From Pseudoxanthomonas sp. J31 (GTDB lineage Bacteria; Pseudomonadota; Gammaproteobacteria; Xanthomonadales; Xanthomonadaceae): a stretch of 64,000 bases of DNA. Positions within the stretch are counted from its first letter, which is position 1. Each line of letters starts with the position of its first letter. Under the pieces are notes generated by a model. It saw only the letters and a program-made list of their open reading frames with translations. It did no database searches and was not told the DNA's origin. Shown here one piece after another: positions 27,368 through 35,389 of this stretch. A program made the translations under genes and the position numbers. The stretch lies in the NCBI RefSeq assembly GCF_000510725.1, contig NZ_AZNZ01000007.1, positions 1 to 64,000 on the forward strand, given 5' to 3'.

Positions 27368-28778
27368 AACAACCCCACGCAAGACCCTCGGCAAGCTCTC
27401 GCTCAAGCGCAGCGAGGACGCCGCCCCGGCCGCGAAGATCGAGGAGCGCCTGCACAAGGTGCTGGCCCAGGCCGGCCTCGGCTCGCGCCGCGCGCTGGAG
27501 CAGCGCATCGCCGACGGCCTGGTGAAGGTCAACGGCGAGGTCGCGCAGGTCGGCCAGAGCATCCGCAGCGGCGACCGCGTCGAACTCGACGGCAAGGCCT
27601 TCGTGGCCTCGGCCCTGACCGAGCCGGCGCGCGTGCTGGTCTACAACAAGCCCGAAGGCGAAGTGACCACCCGCGAGGATCCCGAGGGCCGCCCGACCAT
27701 CTTCGAGTCGCTGCCGCGGCTCAAGGGCGCGCGCTGGATCGCGATCGGCCGCCTGGACATCAACACCACCGGCCTGCTGCTGCTGACCACCGACGGCGAG
27801 ATCGCCAACGCGATGATGCATCCCTCGCACGAGGTCGAGCGCGAGTACGTGGTGCGCGTGCGCGCACCGGAAGGCCAGGAGCGCGTGCCGGACAACGTGG
27901 TCGACCGCCTCGCCCGCGGCGTGGCCCTGGAGGACGGCCCGGCCAAGTTCGACCAGATCGAGCGCATCGGCGGCACCGACTCGCACGACTGGTTCAAGGT
28001 CGTGGTCAAGGAAGGCCGCAACCGCGAAGTGCGCCGCCTGTGGGAATCGCAGGGCTGCCAGGTCAGCCGCCTCAAGCGCGTGCGCTACGGCAACATCAGC
28101 CTGCCGCGCGAGCTGCTGCGCGGGCAGTCGCAGGAACTGCCGCAGGAGCAGGTCGACGCCCTGCGCCGCGAGCTGGGCCTGGACGCCAACGCGCCCTCCA
28201 CCCTGACCCTGCAGCCGGTGATTGGCCAGCGCCGCGCGGCCAAGACCGCGCTGCACGTGCGCCAGGGCGGGCAGGCCTACGTCAACGGCCACAACACCGC
28301 CGACGAGGGCCGCGAACTGCGCCGCTTCGACCACGTGCGCGAGGACCGTCGCGGCGGCCGCGGCGGCAAGAAGCCGCACGGCGGCCTCACCGTCAGCGGC
28401 GAGATGGCGGCCAAGCAGTCGCAGAAGCCGTTCAAGCAGCGCAAGCAGAAGGGCGCGCTGAAGCCGCTGCCGGACGGCAACCCGGCCGCATTCCGCACCT
28501 GGTACGTGCCCGAGGGCGTGGCCACCGGCCCCAGCGGCCACCGCAACGCCGGCCCGGGCGGCAAGCGCTCCGGCAAGCCGGGCGCCGGCCAGGGCGCGCG
28601 CAAGGCGGCGCGTCCCTATGGCCATCCGGGCAACGCCGTGCACTTCCCCTCCGACCACGCCACCCCGGGCCAGGACCGCGGCCCACGCGGCAACGCCGGC
28701 AACCGCGCCAAGCGCCCCGGTGGCGGCGGCCGTCCGGGCGGCGGCGGCCGTGGCGGCCGCGGCCCGCGCCAGGGCTAA
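27360..28778 (+). CDS. rluB: 23S rRNA pseudouridine synthase B
   Basis: 472 aa. An S4 RNA-binding domain (about 23-75, RLHKVLAQAGLGSRRALEQRI) precedes the RsuA/RluB catalytic domain with the Asp motif GRLDINTTGLLLLT (about 131-144). It modifies U2605 (E. coli numbering) of 23S rRNA. The C-terminal 170 residues are a basic Gly/Arg/Lys-rich tail (GGGRPGGGGRGGRGPRQG at the end) longer than in E. coli. Start is the ATG overlapping the scpB stop. Confidence 0.93.
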   Translation: MTETTPRKTLGKLSLKRSEDAAPAAKIEERLHKVLAQAGLGSRRALEQRIADGLVKVNGEVAQVGQSIRSGDRVELDGKAFVASALTEPARVLVYNKPEGEVTTREDPEGRPTIFESLPRLKGARWIAIGRLDINTTGLLLLTTDGEIANAMMHPSHEVEREYVVRVRAPEGQERVPDNVVDRLARGVALEDGPAKFDQIERIGGTDSHDWFKVVVKEGRNREVRRLWESQGCQVSRLKRVRYGNISLPRELLRGQSQELPQEQVDALRRELGLDANAPSTLTLQPVIGQRRAAKTALHVRQGGQAYVNGHNTADEGRELRRFDHVREDRRGGRGGKKPHGGLTVSGEMAAKQSQKPFKQRKQKGALKPLPDGNPAAFRTWYVPEGVATGPSGHRNAGPGGKRSGKPGAGQGARKAARPYGHPGNAVHFPSDHATPGQDRGPRGNAGNRAKRPGGGGRPGGGGRGGRGPRQG

Positions 28779-28816
28779 GCCCCGCTGGTCCGATCGCGGC
28801 TCCACGGAGCCGCACC

Positions 28817-28842
28817 CACCTGCCCGCCCAGCGCGGGCAGGT
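28817..28842. terminator. Weak terminator-like hairpin after rluB
   Basis: ACCTGCCCGC/GCGGGCAGGT arms with a short loop, about 40 nt after rluB. The following TCCGTTTCC is a poor T tract, so termination here is doubtful. Confidence 0.4.
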
Positions 28843-28983
28843 CCGTTTCCGGGGCCTGGAAACTCCGCTCGCGGCCGATGCGGAACCGGTTCCTGCCCGG
28901 TTATCGCCTGCGCATCACGAGCGCATCAGAAGAGCGATCGCGACCACTCCGCCAGCCCGGCGGCCCTCCGGACCCGGGCTCAC

Positions 28984-29004
28984 CGAATCCCGAATCCCGA
29001 ATCA
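28984..29004. repeat. Tandem heptamer repeat (3 copies)
   Basis: Three consecutive heptamers CGAATCC, CGAATCC, CGAATCA. The last ends exactly on the reverse complement of the TGA stop codon of the adjacent minus-strand gene. Related heptamer arrays occur at 30361-30388 and 30448-30475. Confidence 0.75.
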
Positions 29005-29451
29005 CTCGATCACAAACTTGCCAAACGCGACACCCAGGTCCCAGCCCTTGCCGGTGCCGGCCAGCGCCAGGGAAACATCGCCCTTGGTCATGACCTGGGC
29101 CTTGCTGGACTTCGCCGCGCCGGCGTGCACCTCGGCCGCGGCATAGGTGCCCAGGGTCTCGGCGATGCTGTTGACGCCGGAGAACTCGCCCACGCCGTTC
29201 TCGATCTTCGACTTGCCGAAGGTCAGGCCGCCGCCCTTGGCGGTGATCCTCACCGCGCGGCTGGCGCCGTTGTCGCAGGTAATGACGCCGGTGCCGGTGG
29301 CGGTCTTGTAGAACACCGACCAGCCTTCCAGGTTGAAGCGCAGCTTGCAGTCCACCTCGCCGGCCTGTGCCTGGGGCAGTGCCAGCACGCCGAGGCCAAG
29401 CGCCAGGGCGGTGGCCAGGAAACGGGAAGCGGAACGCGGACGTCGGATCAT
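29002..29451 (-). CDS. Conserved secreted protein of unknown function
   Basis: 149 aa. A clear signal peptide (about 1-30, ending ALPQAQA) is followed by a small soluble domain with a Cys pair (CKLRFNLEGW and VITCDNGAS) probably forming a disulfide, and a Gly-rich beta-type C-terminus (GTGKGWDLGVAFGKF). I do not recognise a named family with certainty. It stands alone; its stop codon falls in a heptamer repeat. Confidence 0.8.
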   Translation of the reverse strand: MIRRPRSASRFLATALALGLGVLALPQAQAGEVDCKLRFNLEGWSVFYKTATGTGVITCDNGASRAVRITAKGGGLTFGKSKIENGVGEFSGVNSIAETLGTYAAAEVHAGAAKSSKAQVMTKGDVSLALAGTGKGWDLGVAFGKFVIE

Positions 29452-29540
29452 GGCAGCCTCCGGAAGGATCGTGCGCCGGAGCATATAGCAGGCTTCCGTC
29501 GCCGTGCCGTGCACCGGGGCCGCCATCCGTCGGCCGCGGT

Positions 29541-30350
29541 TCAGCGGGCCGGGTCGCGCAGTTCGAACGGGTCGGCGTCGAGCATGGCCGGGAAGTGCTC
29601 GCGATGCGCGGCCAGGGCCGCGGCCGAGAGCGTGGTGGTCAGCACCTGCTCGCGGCCATGGGCCTCGACCTGGTCCTGGCCGAGGAAGTCGATCACCGCG
29701 CTGTCGCCGCTGTACTCCAGGCCGTTGCCGTCGCGGCCGACGCGGTTGACCGCGGCCACGTAGCACAGGTTCTCGATCGCCCGCGCCCGCGCCAGGGTCT
29801 TCCAGGCATGCGCGCGCGGCGCGGGCCAGTTGGCGACGAACACCTGCAGGTCGAAATCCATCCCGTCCGGCCGCTCCACCCCGTAGCGGTTGCGGCAGAA
29901 CACCGGGAAGCGCAGGTCGTAGCAGACCTGCGGATTGATCCGCCAGCCCTTCCACTCCACGGTCAGGCGCTGCCGCCCCGGCGCATAGCGCCTGTGCTCG
30001 CCGGCGTAGCGGAACAGGTGGCGCTTGTCGTAGTGCGCCAGCGCGCCGTCGGGCGTGGCCCACAGCAGGCGGTTGAACACGCCCTCCTCCGTGCGCAGCT
30101 GCACGCTGCCGGTGACCGCCGCCCCCAGCCTGGCCGCCTGCTCCCGGATCCAGGCCACGGTCGGTCCGTCCATGCCCTCGGCGCGGTCGATCGCCTCGTT
30201 GGAGAAGCCGCTGGTGAAGGTCTCCGGCAGCACCACCAGGTCGGTGGCCCCGGCCAGCGGCGCCACCAGCGCCCCGTAGTACTCGCGGTTGGCCGCCGGA
30301 TCGTGCCAGCGGGTGTCGCCCTGGACGAGGGAGATGCGCAAATCCTGCAT
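29541..30350 (-). CDS. Omega-amidase-like carbon-nitrogen hydrolase (YafV type)
   Basis: 269 aa, nitrilase superfamily. The catalytic triad is visible: Glu43 (LPETFTSGF), Lys109 (HYDKRHLF) and Cys143 (QVCYDLRFPVF). Enzymes of this type hydrolyse 2-oxoglutaramate and 2-oxosuccinamate, or 2-oxo-4-methylthiobutyrate-linked amides, left by glutamine transaminases. The next gene on the same strand is a methionine/glutamine-type aminotransferase, which fits a methionine-salvage pair (transaminase plus amidase). Confidence 0.9.
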   Translation of the reverse strand: MQDLRISLVQGDTRWHDPAANREYYGALVAPLAGATDLVVLPETFTSGFSNEAIDRAEGMDGPTVAWIREQAARLGAAVTGSVQLRTEEGVFNRLLWATPDGALAHYDKRHLFRYAGEHRRYAPGRQRLTVEWKGWRINPQVCYDLRFPVFCRNRYGVERPDGMDFDLQVFVANWPAPRAHAWKTLARARAIENLCYVAAVNRVGRDGNGLEYSGDSAVIDFLGQDQVEAHGREQVLTTTLSAAALAAHREHFPAMLDADPFELRDPAR

Positions 30351-30360
30351 TGCTGGGCTC

Positions 30361-30388
30361 GTGATTCGTAATTGATGATTAGTGATTG
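30361..30388. repeat. Tandem heptamer repeat (4 copies, inverted orientation)
   Basis: GTGATTC, GTAATTG, ATGATTA, GTGATTG: four degenerate heptamers, the reverse-complement type of the array at 30448-30475. Together they could form an imperfect stem of about 28 bp around a 59-nt loop. Confidence 0.65.
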
Positions 30389-30447
30389 GCGAAAGGGCGA
30401 CTTGCTGGGGGTGTCGGACAGATAGCGATCATGTGGTTCCGCTCCTT

Positions 30448-30475
30448 CGAATCACGAATCACCAATCCCCAATCA
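30448..30475. repeat. Tandem heptamer repeat (4 copies)
   Basis: CGAATCA, CGAATCA, CCAATCC, CCAATCA in direct tandem; the final TCA is the stop codon (read on minus) of the aminotransferase gene. Confidence 0.75.
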
Positions 30476-31630
30476 CAGTGCCTGGAGGCGCTCGATTGCC
30501 GCGTCCAGCGTTGCCTCGTTCTTGGCAAAGCACAGGCGGGCCAGGCGCTGGCCCGGGGGCGGGTTCTCGTAGAACGGGGACAGCGGGATCGCGGCCACGC
30601 CCTTCTCGATGGTCAGCCACTTCACGAACTCGTGGTCCGGCAGGTCGCTGACCTCCGAATAGTCCACCAGCTGGAAGTAGCCGCCCGGCACCGGCAGCGG
30701 CTTGAGCCGGGTGCCCAGCAGCTGCTCGCGGAAGCGGTCGCGCTTGGCCTGGTAGAACGCGCCCAGCTGCTCGTCGTGCTCCGGTTCGTCGCGGATCATC
30801 GCCGCGAACGCGTGCTGGGCCGGGGCGAAGGTGCAGAACACGTTGTACTGGTGGACCTTGCGGAACTCGGCGCTCAGCGCCGGCGGGGCGATGGCATAGC
30901 CCACCTTCCAGCCGGTGCAGTGGTAGGTCTTGCCGAAACTGGACACCACGAAGGCGCGCTCGCGCAGCTGCGGCCAGCGCAGCACGGACTCGTGGCGGCG
31001 GCCGTCGAACACGATGTGCTCGTAGACCTCGTCGGACACCAGCAGGATGCGAGTGCCGTCCAGCAGCGCGGCCAGCTCGCGCATGTCGTCGGCGCTGAAC
31101 ATGGCGCCGGAGGGATTGTGCGGGCTGTTGATCATCAGCAGCCGGGTCTTCGGCGTGACCGCGGCACGCACCCGCTCCCAGTCCACGGCGAAGGTGGCCG
31201 GGTCCAGCGGCACGTGCACGGCGCGCGCACCGGCCAGCTCGATTGCCGGCTCGTAGCAGTCGTAGGCCGGGTCGAGCACGATTACTTCCTCGCCCGGGCG
31301 CACCACCGCGTGGATGGCATTGAAGATGGCTTCGGTGGCGCCGCTGGTGACGGTGATCTCGCCGTCCGGATCAACCTGCGCGCCGTAGCAGCGCAGTACC
31401 TTGGCGGCGATCGCCTGGCGCAACACCGGCGCGCCGGTCATCGGCGCGTACTGGTTGTGGCCCTCGCGCATGGCCCGGTCCAGCTCGTCCACCAGCCGCT
31501 GCGGCACCGGGAAGTCCGGGAAACCCTGGCCCAGGTTGACCGCCCCGTGCTCGGCCGCCAGCTGCGACATCACGGTGAAGATGGTGGTGCCCACCCGGGG
31601 CAGCTTGGTCGGCGGGATCTGTACTGGCAT
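30473..31630 (-). CDS. PLP-dependent aminotransferase (YbdL/MtnE-like methionine aminotransferase)
   Basis: 385 aa, class I/II aminotransferase fold. The PLP Lys is in SSFGKTYHCTGWKVGY (about 240-255); NSPHNPSGA and DPAYDCYEPAI are substrate/cofactor motifs. Proteins with this pattern (YbdL) prefer methionine, glutamine and aromatic amino acids with 2-oxo acids, and cooperate with omega-amidase, encoded next. Start chosen at MPVQIPPTKLPRVGTTIF, which matches the family; the upstream 31 codons do not. Confidence 0.92.
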   Translation of the reverse strand: MPVQIPPTKLPRVGTTIFTVMSQLAAEHGAVNLGQGFPDFPVPQRLVDELDRAMREGHNQYAPMTGAPVLRQAIAAKVLRCYGAQVDPDGEITVTSGATEAIFNAIHAVVRPGEEVIVLDPAYDCYEPAIELAGARAVHVPLDPATFAVDWERVRAAVTPKTRLLMINSPHNPSGAMFSADDMRELAALLDGTRILLVSDEVYEHIVFDGRRHESVLRWPQLRERAFVVSSFGKTYHCTGWKVGYAIAPPALSAEFRKVHQYNVFCTFAPAQHAFAAMIRDEPEHDEQLGAFYQAKRDRFREQLLGTRLKPLPVPGGYFQLVDYSEVSDLPDHEFVKWLTIEKGVAAIPLSPFYENPPPGQRLARLCFAKNEATLDAAIERLQAL

Positions 31631-31697
31631 CTCGGCGTCGGGGGAGTCGCGTGGAGGGGCGAGTGTACGCAATGCGGCCGCCGGGGGATGATGGGCC

Positions 31698-32201
31698 ATG
31701 GCGCATAAGCACATTCCCGCCACGCCGCCTGCCCCGGGGGAACTGCTGGCGGCTTACCTGGACGCCCGCTACGAGGTCCTGGCCCCGGGCGGAAGCTGCC
31801 TGCTCCGGCCCGGACACCGCGCCCCGCCGGCGCTGGCCGCGGCCCTGCCGGCCACCTGCTGGACCGTGATCACTGCCTGGAACCCCGGCTCGCGGCCGCG
31901 CCCCGAGGCGGACAACCGCCAGGCCGACGCCGTCCTGCAGGCGGAGCTGGATGCCCTCGGCCTGCGCCGCCTGCCCACCCTCGCCAGCGACGCCGAAGGC
32001 AACTGGCCGGAGCCGGGGTGGCTGGTCGCCGACCTGTCCACCGCCGACACCGATGCCCTCGCCCGCCGCTTCGGCCAGGCGGGCGTGCTGCACTGGCGGG
32101 CTGGCGAGGCAGTCAGGCTGCGGATGTACCTCGCGCCGCCGGCGGAAGGACTGGAGGGCATCGACACGGGCTGCGTGAAGTGGGTCGTCCCAGCCCCGTA
32201 G
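31698..32201 (+). CDS. DUF3293 protein
   Basis: 167 aa. The family hallmark is the TAWNPGS region with the downstream Asn/Arg pair (ADNRQADAVLQAEL) and a short conserved C-terminal part (FGQAGVLHWRAGEAVRL). Cytoplasmic, function unknown. It is divergent from the aminotransferase with 67 nt between starts. Confidence 0.8.
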   Translation: MAHKHIPATPPAPGELLAAYLDARYEVLAPGGSCLLRPGHRAPPALAAALPATCWTVITAWNPGSRPRPEADNRQADAVLQAELDALGLRRLPTLASDAEGNWPEPGWLVADLSTADTDALARRFGQAGVLHWRAGEAVRLRMYLAPPAEGLEGIDTGCVKWVVPAP

Positions 32202-32377
32202 GCGCCCTCCCTCCCACTACGAGGGAATCGGAGGAGAGGGCCGGTCCCCCGGCGCAGCCCACACCCCGGCATCCCGCCCCCTGGCCTTCCTCCGTGGGTA
32301 GAGGACCGGCGGCTTGCTACCGGACGCGCCATCTCCACGCAATGCGTGCGGGCAAGTGCCACGCCAGCGCCCGCGGC

Positions 32378-32383
32378 TACAAT
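32378..32383 (+). promoter_or_regulatory. -10 element placed for near-leaderless ccmA transcript
   Basis: TACAAT ends 8 nt before the ccmA ATG. A start site 7-9 nt downstream would fall on or next to the A of the start codon. The -35 region is not clear. Confidence 0.45.
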
Positions 32384-32391
32384 GCGCGGCG

Positions 32392-33030
32392 ATGACCGAT
32401 ACCGCCCACGCCCCGCTGCTGGCCGCCCATGGCCTGGCGTTCGCCCGCAACGAGGAGCCGGTGTTCGGCCCGCTGGATTTCGCCGTCGATGCCGGCGAGG
32501 CGCTGCTGGTGCAAGGCGGCAACGGCGTGGGCAAGACCACCCTGCTGCGGGTGCTGGCCGGGCTGCTGCGCGCAGACGCCGGCCAGGTCCTGGTCCAGGG
32601 CAAGCCCGCCTCGCCCGAGCTGCGCGCCCGCGCCGTGGCCTACCTGGGCCACCTCCCGGCGCTGAAGGGCGAACTGACGGTGCTGGAGAACCTGCGCTTC
32701 CTGTGCGGCCTGCACGGCCGCCGCGAGGGCCAGCAGATCGAGGCGGCGCTGGAGATCACGGGCATGGCCGGCTACGAGGACGCCCCGGCCCGGCAGCTGT
32801 CGGCCGGGCAGAAGAAGCGCGTGACCCTGGCCCGGCTGTGGCTGTCGCCGGCGCCGCTGTGGCTGCTGGACGAGCCCTACGCCAACCTCGACCTGGACGG
32901 CATCAACCTGGTCAACCGCATGATTTCCGCGCACCTGCGCGATGGCGGGGCCGCCCTGGTCACCACCCACGGCGCCTATGCCGCGCCGCCGGTGCGCACC
33001 CGCATGCTGCTGCTGGGAGGCCAGGCATGA
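32392..33030 (+). CDS. ccmA: Cytochrome c biogenesis ATP-binding protein CcmA
   Basis: 212 aa ATPase of the CcmABCD complex that releases holo-CcmE. Walker [12 protein letters not shown] (about 43-53), signature LSAGQKKRV, and Walker [13 protein letters not shown] are intact. Start at [10 protein letters not shown]; a longer frame upstream is not conserved. First of nine ccm genes in one direction; its stop overlaps the ccmB start (ATGA). Confidence 0.96.
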   Translation: MTDTAHAPLLAAHGLAFARNEEPVFGPLDFAVDAGEALLVQGGNGVGKTTLLRVLAGLLRADAGQVLVQGKPASPELRARAVAYLGHLPALKGELTVLENLRFLCGLHGRREGQQIEAALEITGMAGYEDAPARQLSAGQKKRVTLARLWLSPAPLWLLDEPYANLDLDGINLVNRMISAHLRDGGAALVTTHGAYAAPPVRTRMLLLGGQA

Positions 33031-33716
33031 GCGCCGTACCCGGCCTGCGCCAGTCGGCCCGCGCCCTGCTGCTGCGCGACCTGCGCCTGGTCTGGCGCCG
33101 CCGCGGCGACGCCCTGCAGCCGGCCCTGTTCGCCCTGCTGGTGGTGGTGATGTTCGCCCTGGCCATGGGCGGCGGGCGCGAGATCCTGCGCGACCACGTC
33201 GCCCCCTATGCGATCTGGGTGGCGGTACTGCTGGCCGGCCTGCTGTCGCTGGACAGCCTGTTCCGCGGCGATGCCGAGGACGGCTCGCTGGAGCAGTGGC
33301 TGCTGGCGCCGTTACCGCTGCCCTGGCTGGTGGCGGTGCGCACCTTCGGCCACTGGCTGACCACCACCGTGCCGCTGCTGCTGGTGGTGCCGGTGCTGGG
33401 CGAGTTCCTGTACCTGCCGCGGGCGCAGCTGCCGGTGTTGATGCTGACCCTGCTGCTGGGCACGCCGATCCTGAGCCTGCTGGGCGCGGTGGTCGCCGCC
33501 CTGACCGTGGGGCTGAAGCGCTCAGGCATCCTGGTCGCCCTGCTGGCGCTGCCGCTGTACGTGCCGGTCCTGGTGTTCGGCGCCGGCAGCGTGGCCGCCG
33601 CCGCGCAGGGCCTGGACCCCACCGGCGCGCTGCTGTTGATGGGCGCCGGCCTGGTCGCCAGCGCGGTGCTGGCGCCACTGGCCGCGGCCGCGGCGATCCG
33701 CATCGCCCAGGGCTGA
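33027..33716 (+). CDS. ccmB: Heme exporter/ABC permease CcmB
   Basis: 229 aa, six hydrophobic segments, with the family motifs [16 protein letters not shown] near the N-terminus and [15 protein letters not shown] (about 79-93). Partner of CcmA and CcmC in the complex that handles heme-loaded CcmE. Starts in an ATGA overlap with ccmA. Two hundred and twenty nt separate it from ccmC. Confidence 0.95.
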   Translation: MSAVPGLRQSARALLLRDLRLVWRRRGDALQPALFALLVVVMFALAMGGGREILRDHVAPYAIWVAVLLAGLLSLDSLFRGDAEDGSLEQWLLAPLPLPWLVAVRTFGHWLTTTVPLLLVVPVLGEFLYLPRAQLPVLMLTLLLGTPILSLLGAVVAALTVGLKRSGILVALLALPLYVPVLVFGAGSVAAAAQGLDPTGALLLMGAGLVASAVLAPLAAAAAIRIAQG

Positions 33717-33936
33717 ACCGGCGCATTGCGCCTGATCAAGGCAGAATGTCGCCACGGGCCGCAGCATGGTCCGCGTACCGAACCGCCCCGCAGCGCCGGA
33801 TGCGCCCGTCGGGGTGGACATTTTGTCCATGCGTCCGGCTTGGCCCATGGGGGCCAGTCTGGAAAAATGCCCTGAACGAGCCCGTCCGGCAGGCTTCCGC
33901 CCGCCGGCGCCAACTGCGAGCGATGCGACCCCTTCC

Positions 33937-34686
33937 ATGAACCCGGTGATCCGCTGGTTCCACCTCCTCGGCTCACCGCCGTACTTCGACCGCTTCGCGG
34001 CGCGCTGGGCCCCGTGGTGCTGGGGCGCGGCGCTGCTGACCCTGGCCGTGGGCGCCTGGCTGGCGCTGTTCCAGGTGCCGGCCGACTACCAGCAGGGCGA
34101 CAGCGCCCGGATCCTCTACATCCACGTGCCCTCGGCCTGGATGAGCCTGTTCGTGTTCGCGCTGATGGCCCTCTATGCGGCCATCGGCCTGGTCTGGCGG
34201 ATCAAGCTGTGCGAGGTGCTGGCCATGGCCTGCGCGCCGATCGGCGCCGGCTTCACCGTGATCACCCTGGCCACCGGCTCGATCTGGGGCAAGCCGATGT
34301 GGGGTACCTGGTGGGACTGGGATCCGCGCCTGACCACCGAGCTGATCCTGCTGTTCCTGTACCTGGGCGTGATCGGCCTGTACCACGCCGGCGACGACCG
34401 CCGTGCCTCGGCCCGCGCCGCCGGACTGCTGGCCATCGTCGGCGTCGCCCTGCTGCCGATCATCCGCTACTCGGTGGAGTGGTGGGATTCGCTGCACCAG
34501 GGCCAGACCATCCGCGTGTTCGGCCAGTCCAGCATGGATCCGAGCATGATGGCGCCGCTGTGGTGGATGGTGGCCGGCACCAAGTTCTGGTTCGCCGGCT
34601 CGCTGCTGGCGCGCGCGCGCGCCGACAACCTGCGGCGCGAGGCCGGCAAGGACTGGGTGCGCAAGCTGGCCGGAGGCGACGCATGA
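33937..34686 (+). CDS. ccmC: Heme-handling protein CcmC
   Basis: 249 aa, six transmembrane helices. The tryptophan-rich heme-binding motif [12 protein letters not shown] (about 123-134) and conserved periplasmic histidines (IHVPSAW and EWWDSLHQG) are visible. It transfers heme to CcmE. Start at [17 protein letters not shown]; an in-frame extension upstream has other ATGs but no family similarity. Its stop overlaps ccmD. Confidence 0.95.
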   Translation: MNPVIRWFHLLGSPPYFDRFAARWAPWCWGAALLTLAVGAWLALFQVPADYQQGDSARILYIHVPSAWMSLFVFALMALYAAIGLVWRIKLCEVLAMACAPIGAGFTVITLATGSIWGKPMWGTWWDWDPRLTTELILLFLYLGVIGLYHAGDDRRASARAAGLLAIVGVALLPIIRYSVEWWDSLHQGQTIRVFGQSSMDPSMMAPLWWMVAGTKFWFAGSLLARARADNLRREAGKDWVRKLAGGDA

Positions 34687-34856
34687 GCTACCTGCCCTAC
34701 GTGGTCGGCGCGTACGCCGTGTTCGCCGCCGTGTTCCTGTGGGATTTCCTCGCGCCGCGGCTGCAGGTCCGGCGCCAGCTGCGCGCCGCGCGCCTGCGCG
34801 CGCGCCGCGACCGCAAGTCGTCCGCCCGCCCGGTGGACGTGGAGTTGACCCGATGA
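34683..34856 (+). CDS. ccmD: Heme exporter subunit CcmD
   Basis: 57 aa. One transmembrane helix (about 6-25, [17 protein letters not shown]) and a strongly basic cytoplasmic tail, the whole of the CcmD family pattern. It stabilises CcmC-CcmE contacts. Overlaps both ccmC and ccmE by 4 nt. Confidence 0.9.
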   Translation: MSYLPYVVGAYAVFAAVFLWDFLAPRLQVRRQLRAARLRARRDRKSSARPVDVELTR

Positions 34857-35320
34857 ATCCGCAACGCCGCCGCCGGCTGCTGCTGGTGCTGGTCGTGGTG
34901 CTGGCCTCCGGCCTGGTCACCGCCCTGGTCGCCATGGCCCTCCAGCGCAATGTCGCCTACCTGTACACCCCGGCCGAAGTGCTGCGGGGCGAGGCCGGCG
35001 AACGCGCCCGCTTCCGGCTCGGCGGCATGGTCGAGAAGGGCTCGTTCCAGCGCGCCGCCGGCTCCATGGAAGCCAGCTTCCGCGTCACCGACGGCGATGC
35101 GCAGCTGCCGGTGCGCTATACCGGCATCCTTCCCGACCTGTTCCGCGAGGGCCAGGCGGTGGTGGCCACCGGGCGCATGGAAGACGGCGTGTTCGTGGCC
35201 GAGAACGTGCTGGCCAAGCACGACGAGACCTACATGCCCAAGGAAGTGGCCGACAAGATGGGCGTGGCGCACCAGAAGCACGAGGTGCAGGTGCCGGCAC
35301 CCGGGACCGAACAGCAGTGA
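34853..35320 (+). CDS. ccmE: Heme chaperone CcmE
   Basis: 155 aa. One N-terminal membrane anchor (about 9-29), then an OB-fold domain. The covalent heme-binding histidine is H123 in AKHDETYMP, with the tyrosine Y127 that helps ligate heme. It carries heme from CcmC to the CcmF/H ligase in the periplasm. Fifty-one or more nt to the start of ccmF. Confidence 0.96.
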   Translation: MNPQRRRRLLLVLVVVLASGLVTALVAMALQRNVAYLYTPAEVLRGEAGERARFRLGGMVEKGSFQRAAGSMEASFRVTDGDAQLPVRYTGILPDLFREGQAVVATGRMEDGVFVAENVLAKHDETYMPKEVADKMGVAHQKHEVQVPAPGTEQQ

Positions 35321-35389
35321 TGGCCCTGGCCCGCGTCGGGACGTCCGCCCGGGGAACGCAAGCTTCCTGTCATGCCGCAGGAGGCAGCC

